64,000 bases of DNA from Chthoniobacterales bacterium (GTDB taxonomy: Bacteria; Verrucomicrobiota; Verrucomicrobiia; Chthoniobacterales; UBA10450), in NCBI GenBank assembly GCA_035274845.1, contig DATENU010000015.1:186001-250000 (forward strand). The letters are read 5' to 3'. This document shows, piece after piece, positions 53,881 to 61,665 of the stretch (position 1 is its first letter; each line of letters begins with the position of its first letter). The translations under genes were made by a program, and so were the position numbers. The notes beneath the pieces were generated by a model. It made no database searches and had not been told where the DNA came from. It worked only from the letters and a program-made list of their open reading frames with translations.

Positions 53881-55758
53881 ATGCCTGGGTCCATAAACAA
53901 CCGTGAGGTGCGGGAAGTCTTTGAAGGAGCGCTGACGCTGCAATCAAAGCGGGTGATGGTCGATGGCAGGGCGGTCGATGTGGCGATGCCGTTTCCGTCG
54001 CCGGAGGATTGGCGGGACCAGTGGATTTATTTTTTGATGGTCGATCGGTTCAACAATCCGAGTGCGCCGCCGAAGCATGCGCCGTTCGATGGAACGCATG
54101 GGGTGTTTCAGGGAGGGACGCTGAATGGAGTCCGCCAAAAGCTCGATTATCTGAAGGAGCTTGGGGTGGGGGCGATCTGGCTTTCGCCGGTGCAGAAGAA
54201 TTGCCAATACAATCCGTTCACGTTTCACGGATACGGAATCCAGGATTTCCTAGAGATCGATCCGCGGTTCGCGTCGGATCCGGTGGCGGCGAAGGCAGAC
54301 CCGAAGCCGGCGGAAGACGAGTTGCGCGCGCTGGTGGATGAGGCGCATGCGCGCGGCATCTACGTGATCTTCGACATCGTGCTCAATCATGCGGGCGATG
54401 TCTTCGAGTATGTCCTGAATGATGGACGCCGCGCGGCGGAGACGGATTTTCGGGATCAGCCTTACACGATCAACTGGCGCGATGAGACGGGGCGCGGCCG
54501 GCCGGATTGGACGGAAGCTCCCGCGGATCCGCCGCGAGACGCCGCGATTTGGCCGGCGGAGCTGCGGCGCAATGATGCTTTCCGGCGCAAAGGCCGCGGC
54601 GGAGAGGCGGGCGGCGATTTTTCTTCGCTCAAGGAAATGGTCACGGACCTTCAAGTGGTTGACGACGCGATCGGACGGCATTTCCCGGTGCGTAACGCGC
54701 TGATCCGCGCCTACCAGTATCTGATCGCGAAATTCGACGTGGACGGTTTCCGGATCGACACGCTGAAATACATCGAGCCGGAGTTCGCGCAGTCTTTTGG
54801 CAACTCCATGCGCGAATTTGCGCTCGCGATCGGCAAGAAAAACTTCTTCACCTTCGGCGAGGTTTACGACAACGAAGAGCAGATCACGCGATTCATCGGC
54901 CGGCAGGCGACCGAGCAGGGCGATCTCGTAGGAGTGGATGCTGCGCTCGATTTCCCTCTTTTTTTCAAACTCCCGGGCATGGCGAAAGGACAAACGCCGC
55001 CGGCGGAAGTGGTTCAGATGTTCGAGCATCGCAAAGAGCTGGAGCGGGGCGTCATTAGCTCGCACGGGGAAGCGAGCCGGTTTTTTGTGACGTTCCTGGA
55101 CAATCACGATCAGCAGGAGCGCTTCTATTTTAGCGGGGAAGACGCGCCGGGCCGATTCGAGGACCAACTCATTCTGGGCATCGGCTGCTTGTTCACGCTC
55201 CAGGGCATTCCGTGTTTGTACTATGGGACGGAGCAAGGGCTGCATGGCCGGGGCAATGGCGACGCCGCTGTGCGCGAAGCGTTATGGGGAAAGCCGAACG
55301 CGTTCGACGAGCAGACAGAGTTGTATGGAAAGGTGCAACGGCTGGCAGCGGTTCGCGGCGCGCAACCGGCCCTGCGTTATGGCCGGCAATATTTTCGTCC
55401 GATCTCCTCCCGCGGCGGCGCCCAATTTGGGATCTCGCCGTTCTCCCCGGGCGTCCTGGCTTTTTCCAGGATCTTGAACGACCAGGAAATCCTGGTGGTC
55501 GCGAACTGCAACACCGAGGCGAGCTGGACCGGCGAGGTGATCGTGGATTTTTCACTTAACCCGGCGGGCTCGACCTACGAGGTGCTCTTCACGAACAAGA
55601 CTGTGGCGGGGGCGGCCGCGCCGGGACCGGTTGTAGAGAGAAGCGCCGGAAGCATCGAGATTCACGAGGTGAACGGAAGTATAACGAATGGCCCAACGCG
55701 GGTCCTGTCCCTCACGCTTCGGGAAATGGAAATCCAAATCCTCGGTAAGCGCAGCTGA
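53881..55758 (+). CDS. GH13 alpha-amylase family enzyme within the eCIS locus
   Basis: A 625-residue glycoside hydrolase without a signal peptide. The (beta/alpha)8 barrel motifs are intact: IYFLMVDRFNN, FDIVLNHAGD, the nucleophile Asp293 in DGFRIDTLKYI, acid/base Glu327 in FTFGEVYDNEE and transition-state Asp410 in FLDNHDQQER. A C-terminal beta-sandwich (~510-625) follows. The substrate is an alpha-glucan or related sugar; transglycosylation is possible. It sits between cargo genes and baseplate genes on the same strand, so it may be cargo, a surface-glycan enzyme or simply an insertion. An AAGGGAAAG ribosome-binding site lies close to the ATG. Confidence 0.9.
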   Translation: MPGSINNREVREVFEGALTLQSKRVMVDGRAVDVAMPFPSPEDWRDQWIYFLMVDRFNNPSAPPKHAPFDGTHGVFQGGTLNGVRQKLDYLKELGVGAIWLSPVQKNCQYNPFTFHGYGIQDFLEIDPRFASDPVAAKADPKPAEDELRALVDEAHARGIYVIFDIVLNHAGDVFEYVLNDGRRAAETDFRDQPYTINWRDETGRGRPDWTEAPADPPRDAAIWPAELRRNDAFRRKGRGGEAGGDFSSLKEMVTDLQVVDDAIGRHFPVRNALIRAYQYLIAKFDVDGFRIDTLKYIEPEFAQSFGNSMREFALAIGKKNFFTFGEVYDNEEQITRFIGRQATEQGDLVGVDAALDFPLFFKLPGMAKGQTPPAEVVQMFEHRKELERGVISSHGEASRFFVTFLDNHDQQERFYFSGEDAPGRFEDQLILGIGCLFTLQGIPCLYYGTEQGLHGRGNGDAAVREALWGKPNAFDEQTELYGKVQRLAAVRGAQPALRYGRQYFRPISSRGGAQFGISPFSPGVLAFSRILNDQEILVVANCNTEASWTGEVIVDFSLNPAGSTYEVLFTNKTVAGAAAPGPVVERSAGSIEIHEVNGSITNGPTRVLSLTLREMEIQILGKRS

Positions 55759-55813
55759 ACTGGCCGCTGCTTCCCGAACAAGAAATTTCGTGCTGGAGAT
55801 TTTGGCGGACGCC

Positions 55814-55828
55814 TGCGCATTATGCGCA
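55814..55828. promoter_or_regulatory. 15-bp palindrome between GH13 and the baseplate genes
   Basis: TGCGCAT-T-ATGCGCA is a perfect 7-bp inverted repeat around one base, in the 106-bp gap after GH13. It is long enough for a dimeric repressor or activator site and precedes the baseplate half of the locus. No regulator gene is nearby. Confidence 0.35.
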
Positions 55829-55864
55829 AGCGATCAACCCCCGTTCGATTAGGTGCGGAATTCA

Positions 55865-55951
55865 ATGACCTCCCCAGATATCCAACTGCTCGTCGAAGCA
55901 AAGCGGCGGATGCCGGAACATGATCTCCCGGGAGGCAGGCCCGCGCGATGA
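55865..55951 (+). CDS. Candidate 28-residue leader/small protein, coupled to the CIS tube gene
   Basis: A short frame, MTSPDIQLLVEAKRRMPEHD and eight more residues ending GGRPAR, stops exactly over the next start codon (ATGA at 55948-55951), the same coupling used throughout this locus. It is too short to judge by composition and has no strong ribosome-binding site. It could be a genuine small particle protein, a leader peptide for translational coupling, or chance. Confidence 0.35.
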   Translation: MTSPDIQLLVEAKRRMPEHDLPGGRPAR

Positions 55952-56583
55952 GCAGCTTCTCTGGTTCCCCGAAAGTAAGGAAGGGCGCGATCATCGGGAT
56001 GGATGTGTTCAATCCATTGGCGAGCGTGATCGTCTTTCAATACAACCCGGAGAAGCTGACGCGAACGCTTACGGCCCGAACGACGGGAAGCGATAGCCCG
56101 GATTCGGACGAAGCGTTGCGCCTGACGGGACCTCCGGAGGAGACGATCACGCTCGACGTCGTCATCGATGCGGCGGACCAGCTCGAATTGGCCAGGGCAC
56201 CGGCCACGAAATTGGGACTGCATCCGACGCTGGCGTCACTGGAACTGCTGCTTTATCCGAAGTCCGCGCTGTTGATCGCGAACGAGGTCCTGGCGCGGGC
56301 CGGCATTATCGAAGTGGTTGCACAAAAGGCGCCGCTAACGCTGTTCGTGTGGGGACCCAAGCGGACGCTGCCGGTGCGGATAACCAGCTTCACGATCACC
56401 GAAGACGCGTTCGATACGAACCTGAACCCGATCCTGGCTACGGTGGCGCTGAGTTTGCAGGTGTTGAATTATCAAAGCCTGGGATTCCCTAGCGTCGGGG
56501 GCGCGTTGTTCCTGGCCCATCAAGTCGCGAAGGAAGTGATGGCGACGATCGCCGGCGTGGGCGCGCTTGCCGGCGGACCCTGA
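55948..56583 (+). CDS. eCIS baseplate-proximal tube protein (CIS_tube family)
   Basis: A 211-residue protein with the family opening IVFQYNPEKLTRTLTAR, then PPEETITLDVVIDAADQLE, LELLLYPKS and FVWGPKRTLPVRITSFTITEDAFD. In Afp/PVC the homologue (Afp7/Pvc7) joins the tube to the hub and is often fused with or followed by a LysM domain. Here the LysM protein is encoded separately 23 bp downstream. A Gly/Ala tail ends the protein. Confident family assignment. Confidence 0.9.
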   Translation: MSSFSGSPKVRKGAIIGMDVFNPLASVIVFQYNPEKLTRTLTARTTGSDSPDSDEALRLTGPPEETITLDVVIDAADQLELARAPATKLGLHPTLASLELLLYPKSALLIANEVLARAGIIEVVAQKAPLTLFVWGPKRTLPVRITSFTITEDAFDTNLNPILATVALSLQVLNYQSLGFPSVGGALFLAHQVAKEVMATIAGVGALAGGP

Positions 56584-56606
56584 TTCCCCCTCCGGACGAT
56601 AACCCC

Positions 56607-56909
56607 ATGTTCGATCCCACGAGCCGCTATCAGGACACCGCCATCGCCACGCTGACGGTCACCGACAGCGACGGCCTGCCGCGCGAGATCAAGTACGTGA
56701 AACGGCGCTTCATTCCGCCGGCGGGTGACGGGACGACCCTGGTCGAACACACGGTGACCCAGGGAGAGCGTCTCGATAACATTACCGCCCGCTATCTCGA
56801 CGATCCCACTGAGTTCTGGCGGGTCTGCGATGCCAACAACGTGCTCCGGCCTGACGACCTGACGGACACGATCGGAAACGTGATCGAGATCGCGCTCCCG
56901 CAAACCTAA
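56607..56909 (+). CDS. eCIS LysM domain protein
   Basis: A 100-residue protein. The C-terminal half is a LysM-like fold: EHTVTQGERLDNITARYLDDPTEFWRVCDAN, NVLRPDDLTDTIGNVIEIALP. In contractile tails a LysM protein (compare T4 gp53 and Pvc7 C-terminus) clamps the hub and wedge together. It lies between the CIS tube gene and the hub gene with spacings of 23 and 8 bp. Confidence 0.9.
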   Translation: MFDPTSRYQDTAIATLTVTDSDGLPREIKYVKRRFIPPAGDGTTLVEHTVTQGERLDNITARYLDDPTEFWRVCDANNVLRPDDLTDTIGNVIEIALPQT

Positions 56910-56917
56910 AACTCACC

Positions 56918-58033
56918 ATGCTCTCTGACCGGCTCGGCATTCGTCTCGTTTTGTTGATCGGCAAAACCGTTCCGTTACCAGCTTCCGCAGAGGTGACGAA
57001 GGCGCTCATCAACCTGGAGGTCACCAACGACGCGAAAGGCGGCGACGGGTTTCAAATGACCTTTTCGCTGGCCAAGGGAATCGTCGAATACAGTCTTCTC
57101 AAGGGAGGCAAATTTTCTCCGGGAACGCGCGTCGTCATCGCTGTCCTGCTGGGCGTAAGACCGGAGGTGCTGATCGACGGCATCATCACTCATCACCAGG
57201 TGAAGCCGAGCAACGAGCCCGGGATGTCGACCCTCACTGTCACGGGCAGCGATCTCAGCGTTATGCTCGATTTGAAAGAGAAGAACGAAAGATATCCGAA
57301 CCAGCCGGACTTCGTCATTTTCTCCCGACTCATCGGCGCCTATGGGAAATACGGGCTGGTGCCGCAACCGACGCCGACGAAGGACGTACCGATCATGGTG
57401 AAACTGATCCCGCGTCAGTGCGACACCGACTTGAAATTCATCCAGAAAATGGCGAAGCGGAACGGCTTCGTGTTTTACATCGAGCCGGTGACGATTGGCG
57501 TAAACAAAGCCTACTTCGGTCCAGAGAAACGGCTTGGCCTTCCGCAGCCGGCCCTGAGCATGAACATGGGGCCGTCGACCAACATCGATTCGCTCCGTTT
57601 TTCGCAGGATGGATTGGCGCCAGTCGCGACCAAGGGGTCCTTCCTGGAGCCGATCACCAAGCGCCGGATTCCGATCCCGGCCTTGCCGTCTTTGAAACTG
57701 CCGCCGCTCGCCCGGTCGGCTACGCGGGCGATGCGCACCTCTTTGCTGCGCGACACCTCGAACAAGAGCGCCGGGAAAGCAGCGACCACAGCGGCCGCCG
57801 CCGTGACCAACGCGCCCGACGCGGTCACCGCCGAAGGAGAGGTGGAGAGCGTGCGTTACGGACATGTGTTACGCGCGCGCAAACTGGTGGGAGTGCGCGG
57901 CGCCGGGCTGTCCCTAGACGGATTTTATTATGTGCAGCGTGTGACCCACAACATCGCGCGCGGCCAATATACCCAGTCCTTCGCCCTGAGCCGGGAAGGC
58001 ACCGGGGCGCTGTCCCCGTTCCTGAGGCCATGA
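56918..58033 (+). CDS. eCIS hub protein, phage late control gene D-like
   Basis: A 371-residue protein matching gpD/VgrG-N-type hub domains: VTNDAKGGDGFQMTFSLAKG, GTRVVIAVLLG, LTVTGSDLSVMLDLKEKNER and the conserved FIQKMAKRNGFVFYIEP. A basic, Ala-rich insertion (~255-300) precedes the closing strands GVRGAGLSLDGFYYVQRVTHNI. In Afp/PVC this is the first part of the fused hub-spike Pvc8; here the spike is a separate gene that overlaps by 4 bp. Forms the trimeric hub under the tube. Confidence 0.9.
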   Translation: MLSDRLGIRLVLLIGKTVPLPASAEVTKALINLEVTNDAKGGDGFQMTFSLAKGIVEYSLLKGGKFSPGTRVVIAVLLGVRPEVLIDGIITHHQVKPSNEPGMSTLTVTGSDLSVMLDLKEKNERYPNQPDFVIFSRLIGAYGKYGLVPQPTPTKDVPIMVKLIPRQCDTDLKFIQKMAKRNGFVFYIEPVTIGVNKAYFGPEKRLGLPQPALSMNMGPSTNIDSLRFSQDGLAPVATKGSFLEPITKRRIPIPALPSLKLPPLARSATRAMRTSLLRDTSNKSAGKAATTAAAAVTNAPDAVTAEGEVESVRYGHVLRARKLVGVRGAGLSLDGFYYVQRVTHNIARGQYTQSFALSREGTGALSPFLRP

Positions 58034-58530
58034 GCGAAAAATACTACGGCAAGTACCGCGGCAAGGTCACCAACATCAAGGACCCGCTCATGATCGGCCG
58101 CATTCAGGCCAAGGTGCCCGATGTGATGGGCGATCAGGACAGTGGCTGGGCGATGCCCTGCGCGCCGTTTGGAGGGAGCGGGTTGGGATTCTTTGCCCTG
58201 CCCGCGGTGGACGCCGGGGTGTGGATCGAGTTCGAGCAGGGCGATCCGGATTATCCGATCTGGTCGGGTTGCTGGTTCGGTTCGGTGAAGGAAATCCCCA
58301 AGGTCCTGCTCGCGCCGCCCTACAAAAAAATGATGATCAAAACGGAAGGCGGCCACAGCATCCTGCTCGACGACACGCCGGGCACGGGCGGGATCACGTT
58401 AAAAACCTCCGGCGGCCAGAAGATCAAGTTGAGCGCGACTGGACTTGAGATCGACAACGGCACGGGTGGCACGATCAAGCTCAAAGGCCCGCAGGTCTCG
58501 ATCAACCAGGGCGCCCTGGAGGTTATCTGA
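58030..58530 (+). CDS. eCIS spike base, gp5/gpV-type OB-fold protein
   Basis: A 166-residue protein, start ATGA-overlapping the hub gene. The OB-fold reads YRGKVTNIKDPLMIGRIQAKVPDV, then WAMPCAPFGG, VWIEFEQGDPDYPIWSGCWFG. A short beta-helix follows (LKTSGGQKIKLSATGLEI, TIKLKGPQVSI), narrowing toward the tip. It corresponds to the C-terminal half of Pvc8 and would carry the PAAR-like tip encoded next. No lysozyme domain is inserted. Confidence 0.92.
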   Translation: MSEKYYGKYRGKVTNIKDPLMIGRIQAKVPDVMGDQDSGWAMPCAPFGGSGLGFFALPAVDAGVWIEFEQGDPDYPIWSGCWFGSVKEIPKVLLAPPYKKMMIKTEGGHSILLDDTPGTGGITLKTSGGQKIKLSATGLEIDNGTGGTIKLKGPQVSINQGALEVI

Positions 58531-58850
58531 TGCCGGGCTTTTTGCTGCATGCGAACGCGACCGTGCTTTGCGCGCATGGCGGGCAGGCGCAAGCGACGGT
58601 TCCCAATCCGCGCGTGAAAGTGGGCGGCCAACCGGTGGTGACGCAGCCCAATCCGCATTCCATCGCCGGTTGTCCTTTCAATGTCTCGGGCTCGCCGGTG
58701 CCGTGCGTGACCGCGCAATGGATCACGGGAGCGTTGCGCGTGAAGGCGGGAGGGATGCCCGTGCTGCTTCAGGACAGCCAGGCCACCTGCGTTCCGAACG
58801 GCACGCCGGTGAACATCGTTCTTACCCAGGTCCGCGTGAAAGGAACATGA
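58530..58850 (+). CDS. eCIS PAAR-like spike tip protein
   Basis: A 106-residue protein beginning 1 bp inside the spike stop codon. The sequence MPGFLLHANATVLCAHGGQA and IAGCPFNVSGSPVPCVTAQW, with Cys and His spread like metal ligands and short Gly/Pro turns, resembles the PAAR-like tip proteins (Pvc10 type) of eCIS. It sharpens the spike and may bind a metal ion at the apex. Confidence 0.82.
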   Translation: MPGFLLHANATVLCAHGGQAQATVPNPRVKVGGQPVVTQPNPHSIAGCPFNVSGSPVPCVTAQWITGALRVKAGGMPVLLQDSQATCVPNGTPVNIVLTQVRVKGT

Positions 58851-59215
58851 TGCAGCTGGATTATCCATTTCACTTCGACGGACGCGGCCGCACGGCCGAG
58901 ACCGACAGCGACGAACACATCCGCGATATGATCGAGCAGGTCCTTTTCACGGCGCCGGGGGAGCGAGTGAATCGTCCGACTTTCGGCAGTGGGGTGCTGC
59001 AATTGGTCTTTGCCCCCAACAGCGACGCGCTCGCCTCGACGACTCAACAATTGGTGGAAGGCGCGCTGCAAGAATGGCTCGGCGATTTGATTGAGGTCCG
59101 GGGCGTCGAAGTCGAAAACGAAGACGCGGTTTTACGGGTGACGGTGCGTTACGTCATCCGGCGATCGCAAAGCGCGCAGGTCGCGGAATTCACTACCGGA
59201 GGAAGGGGCGGATGA
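58847..59215 (+). CDS. eCIS baseplate wedge protein, gp25/GPW family
   Basis: A 122-residue protein of the gp25-like family, which nucleates the sheath at the baseplate. Visible signatures are YPFHFDGRGRTAETD, HIRDMIEQVLFTAPGERVNRPTFGSGV with the conserved EPR-type turn, and VRGVEVENEDAVLRVTVRY. ATG at 58847 overlaps the PAAR-like stop by 4 bp; a second ATG follows directly. Same length as other gp25 proteins. Confidence 0.94.
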   Translation: MMQLDYPFHFDGRGRTAETDSDEHIRDMIEQVLFTAPGERVNRPTFGSGVLQLVFAPNSDALASTTQQLVEGALQEWLGDLIEVRGVEVENEDAVLRVTVRYVIRRSQSAQVAEFTTGGRGG

Positions 59216-61665
59216 ATTATTTCTGTTGCGATAAATCCCGGCGAAATCTGATCGAGAAAAGCAGCTCGAACGGGATCGACTTTCTCGAGGTGCTCGATTC
59301 CGAAGCGACCAGCAACGCGGCCCGGCAACGCACACTCTACGTCCATTTCATCAACAACTGGACGAGCTCGCCCTCTTTGCAGGTGAACAACGTCCGGATC
59401 GAAGGTGGCGAACGCATTCGCGGGATCAAGGTCACGAAGGTGACCGCCGGTAGCGATTCGAAGACCTGGGAGATCGAAGTGGATAAGTACGGGGATTTCT
59501 CCACCTACACGCTGCGAATCGTTCAGGACGCCACCCATGACAATCCGCCCCCGGGAATCGATCCGTTTTTTGCCGCGGTGGAATTTTCGTTCAAGGTCGA
59601 ATGCCCGAGCGATTTTGATTGCAAGCCGAAACGCATTTGCCCGCCGGCGCTCGCACCGGAGCCGGAGCTCGATTATCTCGCGAAAGATTACGCCAGTTTT
59701 CGGCAGTTGATGCTCGATCGGATGCGAGTGCTGCTGCCGCAATGGCGTGAGCGCAACGCGGCCGATCTCGGCATCGCGCTGGTGGAACTCCTGGCCTACG
59801 CCGGCGATCATTTGAGTTACGAACAGGACGCGGTCGCGACCGAAGCGTATTTGGGGACGGCACGCCGGCGGGTCTCGGTTCGCCGTCATGCGCGGCTCGT
59901 AGACTATTTCGTTCACGATGGCAGTAACGCCCGGACTTGGGCGCACGTGCAGGTGAGCGTGTCGCAGCTATCCCTGCCTCGGGGCACCCAATTGCTCAGC
60001 CGTATCGCGCAACAACCGCCGCGAATCGCGCCGAATTCAACCGCTGCCGCGGAGGCGTTCCGACAGCGCCCGGTCGTCTTCGAAACGAAACACGACGCGC
60101 TTCTCTTCCAAGCCCACAACGATTTGTATTTTTATACGTGGGGAGACGACCGCTGCTGCCTGCCGCGTAGCGCCACCCGCGCCACCCTGGCCGACGGCTC
60201 AACGCCGTCGACTCAGCTCCGCCTTGCTCCGGGAGACGTGCTCGTTTTCGAGGAGCGCATCGGTCCGAACACGGGGTTGCCGGCCGATGCCGATCCGGCA
60301 CACCGCCACGCGGTCCGCCTCACGCAGGTTTCGCAATCGGTCGACCCGTTAAACGGCCAGCCGGTCGTCGCCATCGAATGGGCGGCCGACGATGCCCTGC
60401 CGTTTGCGCTTTGCCTTTCGAGCGTGAGCGACAAGCAGCACCTCGCGCAACCGCTCCAGGACGTGAGTATCGCGCATGGCAACATAATCCTGGCCGACCA
60501 CGGTTTGACGGTGCCTAACGAACCGCTCGGGGTGGTGCCTCGGCCGGAAATCTTCCTTCCGCCGGTCGCGGCGGATGATCGCTGCAGCGAGCGCGATCGC
60601 ATCGCGGTGCCGCCGCGTTTCCGTCCCCGCCTGCAAGAACATCCGCTTACCCATGCGGCTCCGTTTGTTTTTCCGCCGCTCTCCGCGACAGCTGCGTTAC
60701 GCCAGCCAGCCCGGGAACTCCTTCCATCGATTACGCTCAACAGCGATAGCTGGCGTCCCCAGTACGATCTGCTCGGAAGCGATGCCGACGCTCATGAGTT
60801 CGTAGTCGAAACCGAGAATGATGGCACAGCCTTCCTGCGCTTTGGCGACGATGAACACGGCATCCGGCCAAAACCGGGGACGATTTTCGCGGCGCATTAT
60901 CGCGTCGGCAACGGCACGGCGGGAAATGTGGGGGCCGATTCGCTGGTCCACATCGTCTCCAGCGATTCCGGGATCATTTCAATGCGCAACCCAATGCCGG
61001 CGCGAGGTGGCGTCGAGCCGGAGACCATCGAGGATATCCGGCAACGCGCGCCGAGCGCTTTTCGGACTCAGGAGCGTGCGGTCACCGAGGCGGATTACGC
61101 GGAAGTCACAGAGCGCGACGCGCGGGTCCAGCAAGCGGCGGCGACCTTCCGCTGGACCGGAAGCTGGCATACGGTTTTTCTGACGATCGATCGCTTTGGG
61201 GGTCTCGGCATTGACGCGCCTTTCAAGAAGGCGATTGAGGCGCACGTCGACCGATTCCGCATGGCGGGCCACGATCTCGAACTCAACGCGCCGCATTTCG
61301 TTTCGCTGGAAATCGAGATGCACGTTTGCGTGAAACCGGGTTATTTCCGGAGCGAGGTCAAAGCCGCGCTCCTCGATTTATTTAGCAACCGGGTGCTGCC
61401 CGACGGGCGCCGCGGATTGTTTCATCCCGATAATTTTAGCTTCGGCCAGACGGTGTATCTCAGTCCGCTCTACGCTGCCGCGCAGGCCGTGCCCGGGGTG
61501 GCGTCGGTCCAGATCACGACGTTCAGGCGCCAGGGCTCCCGCGATACCTCGCCGCTGGACAACGGCTTCCTGAAGTTGGGCCGGCTGGAAATCGCGCGGC
61601 TCGACAATGATCGCAATTTTGCCGAGCGCGGTCTCTTTAACGTCACGCTGGGAGGCGGCAAGTGA
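59212..61665 (+). CDS. eCIS baseplate protein J/gp6-like 1 (Pvc11-type)
   Basis: An 817-residue baseplate wedge protein. An N-terminal ~140-residue beta domain precedes LDYLAKDYASFRQLMLDRMRVLLP and the family segment DLGIALVELLAYAGDHLSYEQDAVATEAYL. The later part holds TAFLRFGDDEHGIRPKPGT-like DGTAFLRFGDDEHGIRP and the baseplate-J region RQRAPSAFRTQERAVTEADYAEVTERD. In contractile tails such proteins form the ring that opens on firing. It overlaps both neighbours by 4 bp. Confidence 0.93.
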   Translation: MNYFCCDKSRRNLIEKSSSNGIDFLEVLDSEATSNAARQRTLYVHFINNWTSSPSLQVNNVRIEGGERIRGIKVTKVTAGSDSKTWEIEVDKYGDFSTYTLRIVQDATHDNPPPGIDPFFAAVEFSFKVECPSDFDCKPKRICPPALAPEPELDYLAKDYASFRQLMLDRMRVLLPQWRERNAADLGIALVELLAYAGDHLSYEQDAVATEAYLGTARRRVSVRRHARLVDYFVHDGSNARTWAHVQVSVSQLSLPRGTQLLSRIAQQPPRIAPNSTAAAEAFRQRPVVFETKHDALLFQAHNDLYFYTWGDDRCCLPRSATRATLADGSTPSTQLRLAPGDVLVFEERIGPNTGLPADADPAHRHAVRLTQVSQSVDPLNGQPVVAIEWAADDALPFALCLSSVSDKQHLAQPLQDVSIAHGNIILADHGLTVPNEPLGVVPRPEIFLPPVAADDRCSERDRIAVPPRFRPRLQEHPLTHAAPFVFPPLSATAALRQPARELLPSITLNSDSWRPQYDLLGSDADAHEFVVETENDGTAFLRFGDDEHGIRPKPGTIFAAHYRVGNGTAGNVGADSLVHIVSSDSGIISMRNPMPARGGVEPETIEDIRQRAPSAFRTQERAVTEADYAEVTERDARVQQAAATFRWTGSWHTVFLTIDRFGGLGIDAPFKKAIEAHVDRFRMAGHDLELNAPHFVSLEIEMHVCVKPGYFRSEVKAALLDLFSNRVLPDGRRGLFHPDNFSFGQTVYLSPLYAAAQAVPGVASVQITTFRRQGSRDTSPLDNGFLKLGRLEIARLDNDRNFAERGLFNVTLGGGK

